From the NCBI GenBank assembly GCA_035041965.1, contig JAPYMA010000682.1, positions 62,001 to 126,000 of the forward strand: a stretch of 64,000 nucleotides of DNA, in the 5' to 3' direction. Below the pieces are notes generated by a model that was not told the DNA's origin, made no database searches, and saw only the letters and a program-made list of their open reading frames with translations. The DNA is from Anisakis pegreffii (Eukaryota > Nematoda > Chromadorea > Rhabditida > Anisakidae). The position numbers and the translations under genes are program-made. Below are positions 41,920 to 54,000 of the stretch, piece by piece (positions within the stretch are counted from its first letter, which is position 1; every line of letters starts with the position of its first letter).

Positions 41920-44900
41920 TATTTTGGAACATTCGTGATGCTCATAGCATTGTCGAATAGCGAAATTTGATCAACTCGAACACGTAGCTGCTCTTGGAGA
42001 ATTTTAAAATGGGACTAGTGATGCTCAAGTCAAACTGAATTCTTTGGAAAAATAAACCGATAAAATAGATTTTAAATCTTTGCAAACAGATTTTCCGTGT
42101 TAATAGACATAAATCATTACGAACATTTTTTGTTGATCGGGTTGCACAGTCTCTGCTGGAAAGTTGCACTGAGGCTCGGAATGTGAATCAAGAAAACGCT
42201 TACATTTCAAAATTTTGATTTTTAGTGCCCACAATGTGACATCAAGTAAAGCCCAATGAATCAACGTTGAAACTCAGCGAGGCGAAGCGTTCCGATGGAG
42301 AACTGAGCAAAGCTTCGAATGTGAACACCAATGACACTGATGTATCATAATATTCAATAAATTCTATACATAAAATGCGAACTGTTCAGATAATTTCGAA
42401 TCACTCCACTGATTTCAAAGATACTCCAAAAGAGAATCCAAATTTGAAGACAATGAGTCTAATTGTCATGTTCTGTTAAAGTTTCACTTTAGGCTTTAGA
42501 GAATCAGCCAAAAAATATGGTTTTATTAGATGTTTAAGATGAATCTCCAATAATTCCCCTAAATATGCACTTATTTTCTCGAAAAGTCTCTGTTTCACGT
42601 TTCCTAAACGATCTGATGATGTGATGATGTTATACTTTTTGTTTCATGTAATATATTTCGTTGTTGTTTGATATTTTTTGATCTGTGCTACAATTTTTGC
42701 GTATCGTTTTTATATTGGAGGATAGCAAAACTTACTTTCGACATCTAAATGCATGACTAAATGAAATTTCATAAATTTTCAACAATAGAACGTCGCTCAG
42801 AAAGAGTCTTAAATTGAGGCTCAATTTTCGCTTATAATCACAATTCAGAATAACGACGGCAGTATGGAAGCGATTAAAGTTTCATGCAATTGACACGAAA
42901 AATATGTTGATTGTGAGCATAATGGTGCATTCGATTATACGAAGTAATTTGAATAGTTATTGTTTATCTAATGTGAGAAGGTGATAATCGCAATAAGTTG
43001 TCATTCTCTAGTAACAGGTTTACCCAGCATTACTTGAATAAATATTCGTGCTTATCGCTCAGTTCAACGTTGATGTATCTTCCGTTTGTTGGAGTCTTCG
43101 TGTACTTCTGATCATGAGCATGTGAACTCAATTGATGCTCGATCTTAAACAAATTCAATTGTAACGACTCTCTGTTAACACCTCAACGGGATGAAGAAGT
43201 CAAAGGATCAGATGGATGAATTCGATTGATACCTTCAGAAATTTCATACGATAAGATACATTCTTCCTTATTCCATTCTTCAGTTATCATGAACTGAGTT
43301 GATTTTCTTCCAAATGTTTTGTTTTTTTCCAAATGATCATTTCTTATTTGTTAATAAAAATTAATTATATAAAAATTCTTTCAGTCGTGTTCCTTCTATT
43401 TTTAAATAAACTATGAGGGGTGCGGGGACATTTTAAAATCTTTTAAGGGGTGCGGACGAAAAAAATGGTTCAGAACCGCTGAGTTAAACTTCCATCTCGT
43501 TTGCATTCATTTCTAACATTGTCAATTTCATGTAGAACTCCACCTGAATGTACTTAAACAGGAGAAATTATTCATTGCTGTCTAATTGATAGTTTCCAGT
43601 GATGAGGGATTTACTTCAGGACCATTTACGAATTTCATTTCATTTTATTGTCTGTTTTCCATGTGCCTATGACTTAAGGTAAACAAATCAACGATCTTTT
43701 AACTGAATCCCAAAGCACATTAAATTTGAGAAGGAACCATTTTTGACCGATGATCATCAATCTGCTCACAAATTTTTGTAGTAATTATCGCTGGAAATTT
43801 CATTTTCACAACTTATAATCCTCATTTTCAGTAGCATCTATTTATGAACCGACCTCGCAGCTGTATTATTTGAACATCTTTCAACTCAGAGCAGATTTTT
43901 TACTCTATGCAATTAGAATACAAACTCACGATGCAACCAGTTCAATATTTTTACGTAGTATTCTATGCTTACGTAGTATTCTTCTTCAAATCCTTAAGAA
44001 TGAAGTCACACTTTTGTTGAAACGACAACTCATTTTTGATGTTCCTTGTCAGCAGTTTCGATAAACTCCTATTTGAATTTACTCAAAATCAAATCTGCTC
44101 AGTTCCCTATGAACTCTGAAAAATGCATGACACCACTTGTTAGCTATCAATTTTAATTTTTAAGAATTATCTGTGGATTAATCAGTTTAAGAAGTTCGCT
44201 CGGAATTAATTATCTCTGGCTGATTTCGCTATGTTAGCAGTAAGTTTAGCGAAAAAAGGTTTGGAAAATCAGGCTCTAATAATGTGTGGCTATGGGTACT
44301 TGTGTAATTGATAGAACGGTATTACAATAAGCTATGCTGTTGAAAATTGGAAATGTTTCGTTGTTATGCGCGAAGCGAATTTTAGACGGTGATCAGTTGA
44401 TTTTTTCACATGACACCGTGAGGCAACAAGCGATCGGCTGACACCTACGTGGTGCATATGACGAGTTCATCACGATCTCCAATGAATAATATTTAGTTTC
44501 TCTAAATGAATCTTCTTAAAACGTAAACTGCATTGACTATTGAATGTGAGTGAGTGTAAGTATTATACGAGGAATGAGCGGAGTTAAACGAGTAAGCGAG
44601 CGTCTCTGTCTGACAGTGTGCAGCGTATTCAATAGCAGCAGCAGCAGCAATATGCAATGTGTGTTGAAAATAGAGAAGAGCAGCTGATTATATTAAATAA
44701 CACGGCAAATCTTATGTAATTTCTGAATATGCGTTTATTTCTATTATTATGTTTTGCATGAAATCATCGAATTTGATGGACTTATAATCTATTCTAATGA
44801 TAATAACATTGAAAATGTTGATGATGCTCATCATTTGAGGTGTTATGAATACTGTTATGGATACTTGTTATTAATGTTTTGTTATTGCTTTTGAGTTGTT

Positions 44901-45313
44901 ATTTTTTTTATTGAATTCCTGTTGAAGTGTTCTTAGTAACATTCACATTTTAGCCATATCCTCGCGTTTAACTCATTTATTGATATATTTCCCTTAAATG
45001 AATCAATGAAATTATTCGTTCAACAAATGATGACAAAAATCGAACTTTTAGTTCCATATTACTTACCGTTTCCACGTTTTACCGTTTCCACACTGTTGAA
45101 CAATTAACTTTAGTCAGTCTAAAGTTCCTTATTTCGACATGTCATGTGAAAGTTTGTTTGTCTTGCACAATTTTGCATTTAAGATTTCACAACGTTATAC
45201 ATATTTATGAATTGAGTTGTTGCTCTGTTTTATTGAAATATTTCACTGGGTTTAATTGTAATTCAAGATTCGGTAATCATTAAGAAGTGATCGTTCTGTT
45301 CGGAACGTTTTAG
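41920..45313. other. Intergenic region between EF-hand and GEN-1 genes
   Basis: AATAAA at about 42047, some 130 nt after the EF-hand stop, is a likely poly(A) signal, with another at about 42355. A hAT-like end lies at 43413-43481, and an AGC run lies near 44635. No other gene is supported. Confidence 0.5.
43413..43481 (-). mobile_element. hAT-like transposon terminal fragment
   Basis: On the minus strand the segment begins CAGCGGTTCTGAACC, followed by a T-run, CGTCCGCACCCC and a second GCACCCC about 28 bp on. CAGnGGTTCTnAACC is a familiar terminus of hAT elements of the Charlie/Tip100 kind. Only one end is visible; no matching inverted end or transposase frame was found in the window. Confidence 0.55.
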
Positions 45314-45322
45314 TGGTGACGA
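45304..45322 (+). promoter_or_regulatory. Candidate spliced-leader acceptor of gen-1
   Basis: AACGTTTTAG ends at 45313, eight nt before the ATG, the short-outron layout typical of nematode trans-spliced genes. Confidence 0.45.
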
Positions 45323-48300
45323 TGGGTGTGACGGGCATGTGGGAATACATGCAGAAATTCGTACAGCCAATCGATATATCAACCTTACGGAATAAAAGGA
45401 TCGCTATCGGTTAGATATTTCATTCAGTTTTATTGCGAAACCCTCAATTTCAGCAAGTAATCATCATTGAAGTACTGTAGTCTATCGTCCACTCGAAAAT
45501 AAATCTTTATTTGTGTTGAATATAGCACTTTCGATCACTTGACGTCTCAGACACCTTCTTGAAATTCAGCTGATATTCCTTGATTTCTTACCTCATGCCA
45601 TTATATGAGGGACAACAGATGTAAGCGAGATCATCACCGGTCATTGAATGGATGAACATATTTGTATCAAGCAAACGTTGGACTGGTTGCATTGAAACCT
45701 TTTCGTTTAGTTAACCAAAGGTCTTGAAACTCAGCAGTTTGAATGCATTCGAGAAGTTTGTGCGAATAATTGCACGATGATGGCTCATGCCAGAATTGCG
45801 TTGGTTTTGTTACCATAGTCGATCAATCTCAATCGATTAAGGTAATCAGATGTAAGCAGAAAAACTCCGACAAAAATTGCGTAATGAGGTCCATCCAGGC
45901 CCCAATCCTCACGATATGTAGCAAAACTAAGACAGCATTGAATTGGATCAAATTAATGATCGTTAAACTTAAGATGGTCACATATGGTTATGTGAAGTAA
46001 TGCGTGGCAGTGTAGCGCACAGTTCAACAGCTCGGAAACCACATATCAGTACATTTTATAATCGATGTCGGTCGTTGATCGAGAAAGGTATCGAACCGAT
46101 CGTTGTTTTTGATGCCGTCGATGACAGTTTCAAACAAGACGTATTGTTTTACTATTATTGTTATTTTATCACTGTTATCGCCTTATCATTGTCACAACTG
46201 ATCTATTTTCAGTCAATTTGTTTATTTACGTCTTTTCACTGAAGTTTCAATTTTTTGCAGTTTATGCTCTAGAGAGTCCGTAAATCATCACTGAATTTGT
46301 TGTTAACTCCGGAGTGAGTTTTTTATTGGCAGTCAGGTGGAAATTTGAAGCGAATTCAATGCTGAGTTCATGATCGTATATGTTCTGTTATGAGAACAGT
46401 TGAACTGTTGCTATTAGTCGAATACACTTAATAATTGTTCAGGGTCAAAACATTCCACTGAAGAAAGCCCGTAAACAAGGAACAGGAATTTGGGCACCGG
46501 AGCTCAAGGCGGAAATTCAGACCAAAATCAATGAAATTAAGGTGAAACAAGCAATCCAAATCATTCAGAATGTCGACGAAAAGTGCTGAACTTCACTATA
46601 ATAGGGGCAAAAAATTTTAACAATTTGATAGAGACCTATCCGTTATGAATAGGGGAAATCAATAAAACAATTGCAAAATTTGTTCTGTTGGAGAAAAATT
46701 CATTTTCATTGTTTTGAACAAGTGATTTCCAAATTCTAAGCGAAGTTTAACTACCAAAGAAATTCCACTTTCAGTGTTTGTTGAATGTGATGGGAATACG
46801 ATGGATGGCCAGTAAACTTGAAGGTGAAGCGCAGTGTGCTCAACTAGAACGTCGTGGACTTGTACATGGCTGTATAACTCGTGATTTTGATTATATTTTA
46901 TTCGGTGGTAATAATTTGTATCAGGTAATAATCGGAGCTTTATTATTGATTTGTTTTTTTTTTTGAAATGTTAGGTTTTTTTATCGTTTCATGAAGTGAT
47001 CAGTGGAAAGGATGAATGAACAATATTCGTGGCATGAAACGGATAGGGAACGTTTATGCTAATCCATAACAGATTCTGCTGATAATGATAACGGTGATCG
47101 CGACCATAAACACCTGCCAATATTTTTAGTTCCATCCTAGCTGTTACAGTCAACATTATCCTTCTTAATTTCATTCTTATTACTATTAATGTCATTGACA
47201 CTGAAGTTGTTGCCATTACTGTTATTATTATTATTATTTCGATTATTACTATCAACTTTAACGATTCTTATTGAAGACCGTAATCAATGTTTTTACATTC
47301 TCAACCGAAAACAGTTTTGTTTTTGACCGTATCAAAATTTGATATGGCCTATTATAAACTCGACAATTGGTTCACGTTCATCACTCATCTTTCGAATAAT
47401 CTCATCATCTTATTGTTTGCGAAAAAGAACTTTACTAGTGTTTTTTGTGGTGATGGCTGAATGGAGAGTACGCGATAAGTAGCGAATTATCGATTCGCTT
47501 CTCATTCGTTTCAAGCGAAGTGTTTGGATTGAACCAGCGAGCGCAAACGTGCGTAGTGGGTGCTAAGATGAGCGGTAATAGCGATTGTATGCGCTGCTGG
47601 AAGAGATATAGACGACACAAATAAATTGATAACGAAATTTATGGGAAATCCATATTTTTGGAAGTTTTTTTCCACCTCTTTGGCATCCTGAGAAATTCGC
47701 CCATCTTACCCCATTTTTGCGGTTTGACTAGACGGAGAATTCAACTTTTACAGTTCGAAAAAAATGCTGTCATCTTGAGCAGACACACCTGGATCAGTAA
47801 CGGAAACTTAATTCTTCTGTCAGGTTGAAATATGCAGATCAAATGAACTTCGTGAAAAATTGTCAGGGATTACTTGATGTGAAGATAGATGACTTTTTTG
47901 GTTAACCGATTAGACAATAGTGGAGTAAAAGGATGCTCACAAATAGATGAATAAGTGACCGAAATAATGCGCAAACGATGCAGCAACACCGTAAGACGTT
48001 TCGGCGTTAGATCGCCATCATCAGCTTTAACATGATTGCAATATCATCATTACTTCACCATTATCTTGTTCGTTATTCTAAAACGCACACTCACCTATTC
48101 ATTCGTGATTTTTTGGTTGTATCATTGAATGGGAAGTATTATCTGGCGGTTTCTTAGTGCTCGAAGTTTGGGCAAATCAATGAAGCATTGTGACCGATTG
48201 ATCAGTTCATCGTGCACTTTTAGTGTTTATTTTGACACGAATGAATAAGTTCATTGTGATGTATTTTCAAGGTAGAGTTCGGTCCGGGTGGAAAAACTAT

Positions 48301-51006
48301 CAATGATAATATTTTACTTCTCTCGATGGATTATATCAGCGATCAACTTTGTCTTAGTCGGTACGTTTTGGGAAGTGTTCAGATTGATTTCTTGAAGCGA
48401 TTATGCCTCATCGGAGTGTCATCACGGTGGTGTAAGACCAGAAAACGAAATTCATTGCAGTGATTGAATTAGACTATGTTCTGTTACCGACTACTCGGAA
48501 TTTAGGATTACATAGAAGATTGATTTGATTTGCAATGCATCATCCTTCAGACAAGAATGTGCATCAATAATTTTTCCAAAATCAGTTGTTTTCAAGCACC
48601 ATAAATGATGTTCGCAGAGCAGTAGATAATTTGAACGCACTTATTCCTTATTGTTTCATCATAATTTTACAAAAAGAGGATCATGCTTCAAGGTCATGTT
48701 TAATCGCGATGTCATTGATGATGGGTTGTGATTATTATCAAAAAGGTATTCCGGGTGTTGGGGTTGTCACGGCACTGGAAATTGTTTCTGAATTTTATAT
48801 TATGAAACACGACCACCCACAAGTAATCCTTGATCGTTTCAAGTAAGTTTTTAATTGTCCGTTGATCAGCCATGTTACTGTTAATTACGATTATTGGTTT
48901 AACTATTACGGCCGTAACGGCTGATCTAACGATTTAACGGTTTGATGCGCCAAATTGTTGATGTGTGGTGTTTTTACGACAATAATGGACGTTGTTCGTA
49001 TGTTCGAAGGGAACAGTGATAATCGATGCAGCACTGGTGCTGATAACCTGAGTGCAAATAACATTCAACATGATAATGCTAATTGCCGATACTTCAATTC
49101 AGATCCTATGCAACAGATGCAGTGCCGATTCGTGAATCAGATAGTGCGGTGAGACGGAAGTTGAGATATAGTTGTGAGAGGAATGTGGTCGATATTCGCG
49201 AGTTCAATCCTAATTCGGATCTAATCGCTAACGCTATCAATGTTTATGTAGTTCCTTTGGTTATTGATTATGCAAGAGCACAGCTGCCCAAAAAAACACA
49301 GCCTGACCTGCAAAAAACACAGGTTTAATCAGTTAAAATATTGCAGAGATTCGAGTAATATTATTCTCAGCTGTGTCATTGGAATCTTATTGGTAGCATT
49401 CCTAATACTGTTTTGTTTGTGCATTTCTTGCACTGATGGTTTACGAAACTGTACTGGAAGTGATTTTATCTCATATGAATGTGATATTGTTTGAGTTAAT
49501 GTAAAAGATGAAGTTAATTTGTTTTCATCTAAAACAAATTCATCTGAATTTCATTTGTCCATCCCAAATGAATATCGCTTCGATGAATGCGTGCCATTTA
49601 AAGGAAATACTCATGCGAGAATGTTGCTGGGATCCAAATCGTGCATCCACTTCAGTAGAAAGGACTACAAAGAAACAAGCCAGAGAACGAAGTTCTGCAG
49701 TAAGCTGAATGAATTTTTCTAAGCTCTCCGTAATCGTAGTCCATTCGGTACGTTGGTGCTCAGCGCACTGGACTATAACTTGAAAGTATCCCATACCTCA
49801 CTGGCCTTTCTAAATTCAACTATCGACTCAGATCTCGTGAGCTGACCTGCAATGTTTTCAGTTGTTTCGAGGAACATGTGAGAGATTTCACAACGTAAAT
49901 AAAGCATTATAGGGGTATGATTATTGTAGAGTCAAAGGAAGTTGACGTCTTATTTTCCGGTGATACGCAACAATCGACCCGTGGTTGCCGCATGCTCGAA
50001 GCAAGAGGGCGCATATTGCTCAAAACGTGAATGGGCTGCGATGGAACGGCTTCGATCCAACGCTAAATTTTATAAATTCAATCCGGTACGACTTTTCAGA
50101 TTGATTGCATGTATCCACTTATTTTGAATTTGTGTGAATATTGCCTGTTATCTGTGAATTACAAGTGCGTATAGGTAGTAGTAACAACTGCGCGTATGTA
50201 CAAACAACATCAATTAATAAAAAATTGAAGTTCCATCAAAATTTAAATAATTGATAAATATGCTGTGTGAAGATTATCAACACCGAATAATAAATTGAAT
50301 TCAGGTAATCGAAGTGATATCAGTGCCATCGACATCTGAAGATGTGACAGTAATTGCAGCAAAGCAAATCGCTCAAAATAATGATATGGGTAACACTAAT
50401 GATACATCAACACCGAATCAACGTCGAGGAATAAAACGCAAAATGACGAATGATGCTAAAGAAGGTGGCGGTCTAGAGAGTGGTGGTATTGGTAGCATGG
50501 TGCCTATGGGTGGTGCCGGTCTAGGGGTGGGTATGGGCGGTGGAATAGGTATAGAACGCGGTAATAACGTGTTCTTAAAAGAAGACCACTTGAAGCATAC
50601 GCTCAAAGAACAACAACAGTTATTGCAACATCATCAACAGTTTCAACACCAGTTTATAATGGCTCATAAGAATGAACTTCAGCCAGTTCAACAGAATGAA
50701 CACAGCGCCTCAGCCGTAATGAACACACCAACCGATATGAGTATCAATAATATGAATTCGAATATGAGCAACAATCAGAACAATGTGACTTTGATGAAGA
50801 TGATCCACGATGGAAGCAACAGTCTGATAATGCCATCGCCATCAGTTCAGTATCCACACCATCAAGCGAACAATCATCAGCACAATGCCAACAATCCCCA
50901 ACACCATCAGCAACAACCGACAACGACAAATGATGCTTCGGCGAGTGATATTATTGTTATTGAGGAGATTACGACTAATAATACCGCGTTACAGGTGATT
51001 CGTTGA
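45322..51006 (+). CDS. gen-1: GEN-1 Holliday-junction resolvase (XPG/Rad2 family)
   Basis: Structure-specific nuclease that resolves four-way junctions in recombinational repair. Ten exons: 45322-45409, 45974-46140, 46443-46541, 46775-46924, 48272-48360, ~48597-48842, 49103-49322, ~49508-49699, 49930-50085, 50305-51006; about 702 residues. The N domain begins MGVTGMWEYM, with metal-binding Asp in IDGHIWL and FDAVD. The I domain has GEAQCAQL, TRDFDYILFGG and the H2TH region GCDYYQKGIPGVG. GEAQCA, GCIT-DFDY and HPQVILDRF resemble C. elegans GEN-1 more than XPG or FEN1. A later segment (HLKEILMRECCW) also matches GEN-1. The unusual tail has a PIP box (QRKLTSYF, opening exon 9), Gly-, His- and Gln-rich tracts, and ends near DIIVIEEI, a SUMO-interaction-like motif. 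The start of exon 6 (48597 or the later TTCGCAG acceptor) and of exon 8 are uncertain. Intron 4 is 1.35 kb with no gene seen. Confidence 0.9.
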
Positions 51007-54000
51007 TGTGCTCATTTATTGGAGGCAATGTTGCGGTTATCTTAAAGAATTCTTACTAGAGTCTGAGCATTCACCAGTTAGATTTGAGCAGTCGATAGGT
51101 AGAAAGCGTGCAAATAGGTCATTTTAGCTGTTGAATTCTTCGACACAGTGACGCCGTAGGGTCTTTGCAAATGAATGTTAGCCGCATTATAATTGTGATG
51201 TTATAATTGTGAATCTGTTTGTTTCAAAACAATGAGGAGATTTTGATTTTAGGTAATTCAATCGACAGCATAAAGAAGTGGCAATCGAAGAGAAGGGTCA
51301 GATGAGGAGATAAATTGATTTTTCCAAGGAAAATGAAATGGAGTGCGGGTGATGATTAATAATGTCAATTTATTTTGCATGCATACATACATGAGCAAAT
51401 TTGTGAATTATTATCGTATTAATACGAATATGTCTGTTATTGGAAGGAAAAAACAGTGAGATGAAAAGTTGTTTTTTTTTTCATATTATCGAAGGATATT
51501 ATTCTTTCATTTTCCTCCATTTTTGCTTATTTTTCTTGAAATTAGCGAATAACTTCTTCCGTCTTTCCTTCTACCCCATTATAATCAATGCTTTTACTTT
51601 TTTTAAAAATTGTTGTTTCCCGTTGTTATTCTCTACCGAAAGCCAAACAGATGTAATTTCTGTTTTACGATTATAGATGTCTATTTTGTAGTGTAATATT
51701 TACTGTAAAAATTTTTTGTTGATGAAATGCTCATTTGCATTTTTTATTATTTTTATTATTATTTATTATTATTATTTTTGTTATCCTTTTTTTCTTGAGA
51801 TTTAACAGTGTTTTTTTTGCTCGTTCTCGTCTCTCCCCTCTTGATAAAGTAATATTTGAGCAGGGTATTCTCATAAGATTTTCTAAATTGCTGTAATGTA
51901 GTTTTTAGTGTTCACTAGGCTAATCGAACAGTGAGTACGTTGCATTTTGGGTGTTTAGGAAGTAATGCTAAGAATATGTTCAATGAGCGATTCCCTTCGA
52001 TCTGATGGGAACTTGTTCTCCAGAACACTCGGTTTTATGGATTTTGAAATTTTATTAGTTTTCGTCGTTATCAATTTATCACCATTTCTGTTAAAATTGC
52101 ATTTATTTATTTTTTCATAAGACATTTGTTGTCATTTCAAAATTTCCATTTCTCTTCTTATCTCAGTCAGTGAGAGTACGTTTCCGTCTGATATTTGTAC
52201 TCAATTTATGTGTTCAGTCTTTGCAATAGTCTATTGCTAATCTGATTTTTGTATTCGTTTGTGATTTCGTTTTTGTAATTCGACAGTAACGTTTGTATTT
52301 AGTCCAGTTTTTTGAGAAATTTCATTCAAATAATTTATTCAGAAATTTCTTCGAACTACTTAAGTATTACTTCCTCAATAGTGGCACGCGATATGAATTT
52401 GTTTTGTGAGCATCTTTTTAAGTGTGTACGTTCTTCTCATATGTAACAAGTTGCAAGTTTCATAGACTATTCAGATCATCCCGATACTTCTGCTCTCAGT
52501 TCTACAAACGATTTTTTGTTTCAAATGATTTGCATTACTCATTTCGAGGAGTTTTTTTTTGGGAGATGAAGTAATTTCAAATTTTGTGCTTCTGAGCTTG
52601 TCGAATCGACAAAATCACATACACCGAGCGATATTTGGGAGGTTTGATTAATTGCTTAAACAAATGTGGTTTAGAGACTGCTGATATATGACTGATGCGT
52701 TGTGAGAAATCAGATAATGAGCAGTGGAATTCAGGGATGATTAACCATTTTGTGCGATTTTCTTTGATTGATCTAATCCAATGTTTTCGTCCAAAAAAAA
52801 CTGTTTGAATTATTATTGCTTCTGCGATTATCAACGCAAGTTTCATTTGCAGTGATTTTTGTTGAACATCTGTGTTGTTGTTGTTGTTGTTGTCATTATG
52901 ATCGTTCTTATTATCAATATTCGTATTTCCAATAATGCTCCTATCAATTATCACCAGGTAAATGATAATCGAAGTCTGGATAGCTTATAGCGTTTATTCA
53001 AATTCTCATTGCTTCAATGTTTATTCGGTTGTTTTTGTGTCCTTTATGAATATTATTTGTTCGTTGAATTGTTGTTGTTTGCTTGATGTTTTCTCGTTTC
53101 AGTGCTTATTTCATGCTCGAAATATATTGTGGTTTGTGACGGTGATGATGAGTGAGTTGTGTATTCGAATGCTAATGTATTTATCGTTTTTCTTTGATCT
53201 TTACATTGTCATGTCTCATTTGCAAATATGAAGAAAGTAATTCATCTCGACTTTATTTTCGTTTTGATGTATTCTCTTCTCTGTTGAACGCTAACGGCCA
53301 AACGATTCGTTAAGTTTTGCTTTTGTTATCCCTTTCGAATGCTATTATATTTTTGTGCGTCTTGTTGTTGTTTTGTGTTTGTTTTTACGAAGTTTTTCGT
53401 TTGAATGTCAAGATCTTGTCTGTTCTTTCTTCAGAAATGGTCGTGATATACTCATGAGAATTGGAGTTGATGAAAGCATTCTTGTGATATTCATTGGATG
53501 TTCAGTTTTGGAATACGAGTATCAGTGTCTGATGAGGAAACGAAAATTCTTGCCTCTTCAAGTGAGAAACAGTAGAATCGAAGTAATATCAGTCAGCGAA
53601 AATTCTGAAGCAAGAATAGTCCTTTTGCGGGCGTCATTACCATGTAGTTCATTTATTTATTCGTAGAATCTACTGTCCATTGTTGAAACTGAATTTGTGC
53701 TTATCGATAAGCTGTGATAATGGCACTTAATAAGTTTGTTTCAGAGTACGGTAATAATTAATGCGATTTGACTTCGATAACTCGTAGTTTCTTTATCATC
53801 TTCTGAAAAATTGTCTTGATATTAATTCTCAATATTTTTCATTGAATCATTGTGTTAAATTGAATATCTCATAATATGATATATAACAAGTGGTATAAGA
53901 TTACTTTTTAGATAACGTAGCAGTTGTAGTTGTTGATTTGCTGATTTTTACGTTTGTGATGGGTATTCTGATAGATCAAATGTTGCAAGAGTACAATTCG

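Noticed and set aside
52577..52954. 125-codon minus frame
   Set aside because: It begins with an Asn run from a GTT microsatellite and shows no domain.
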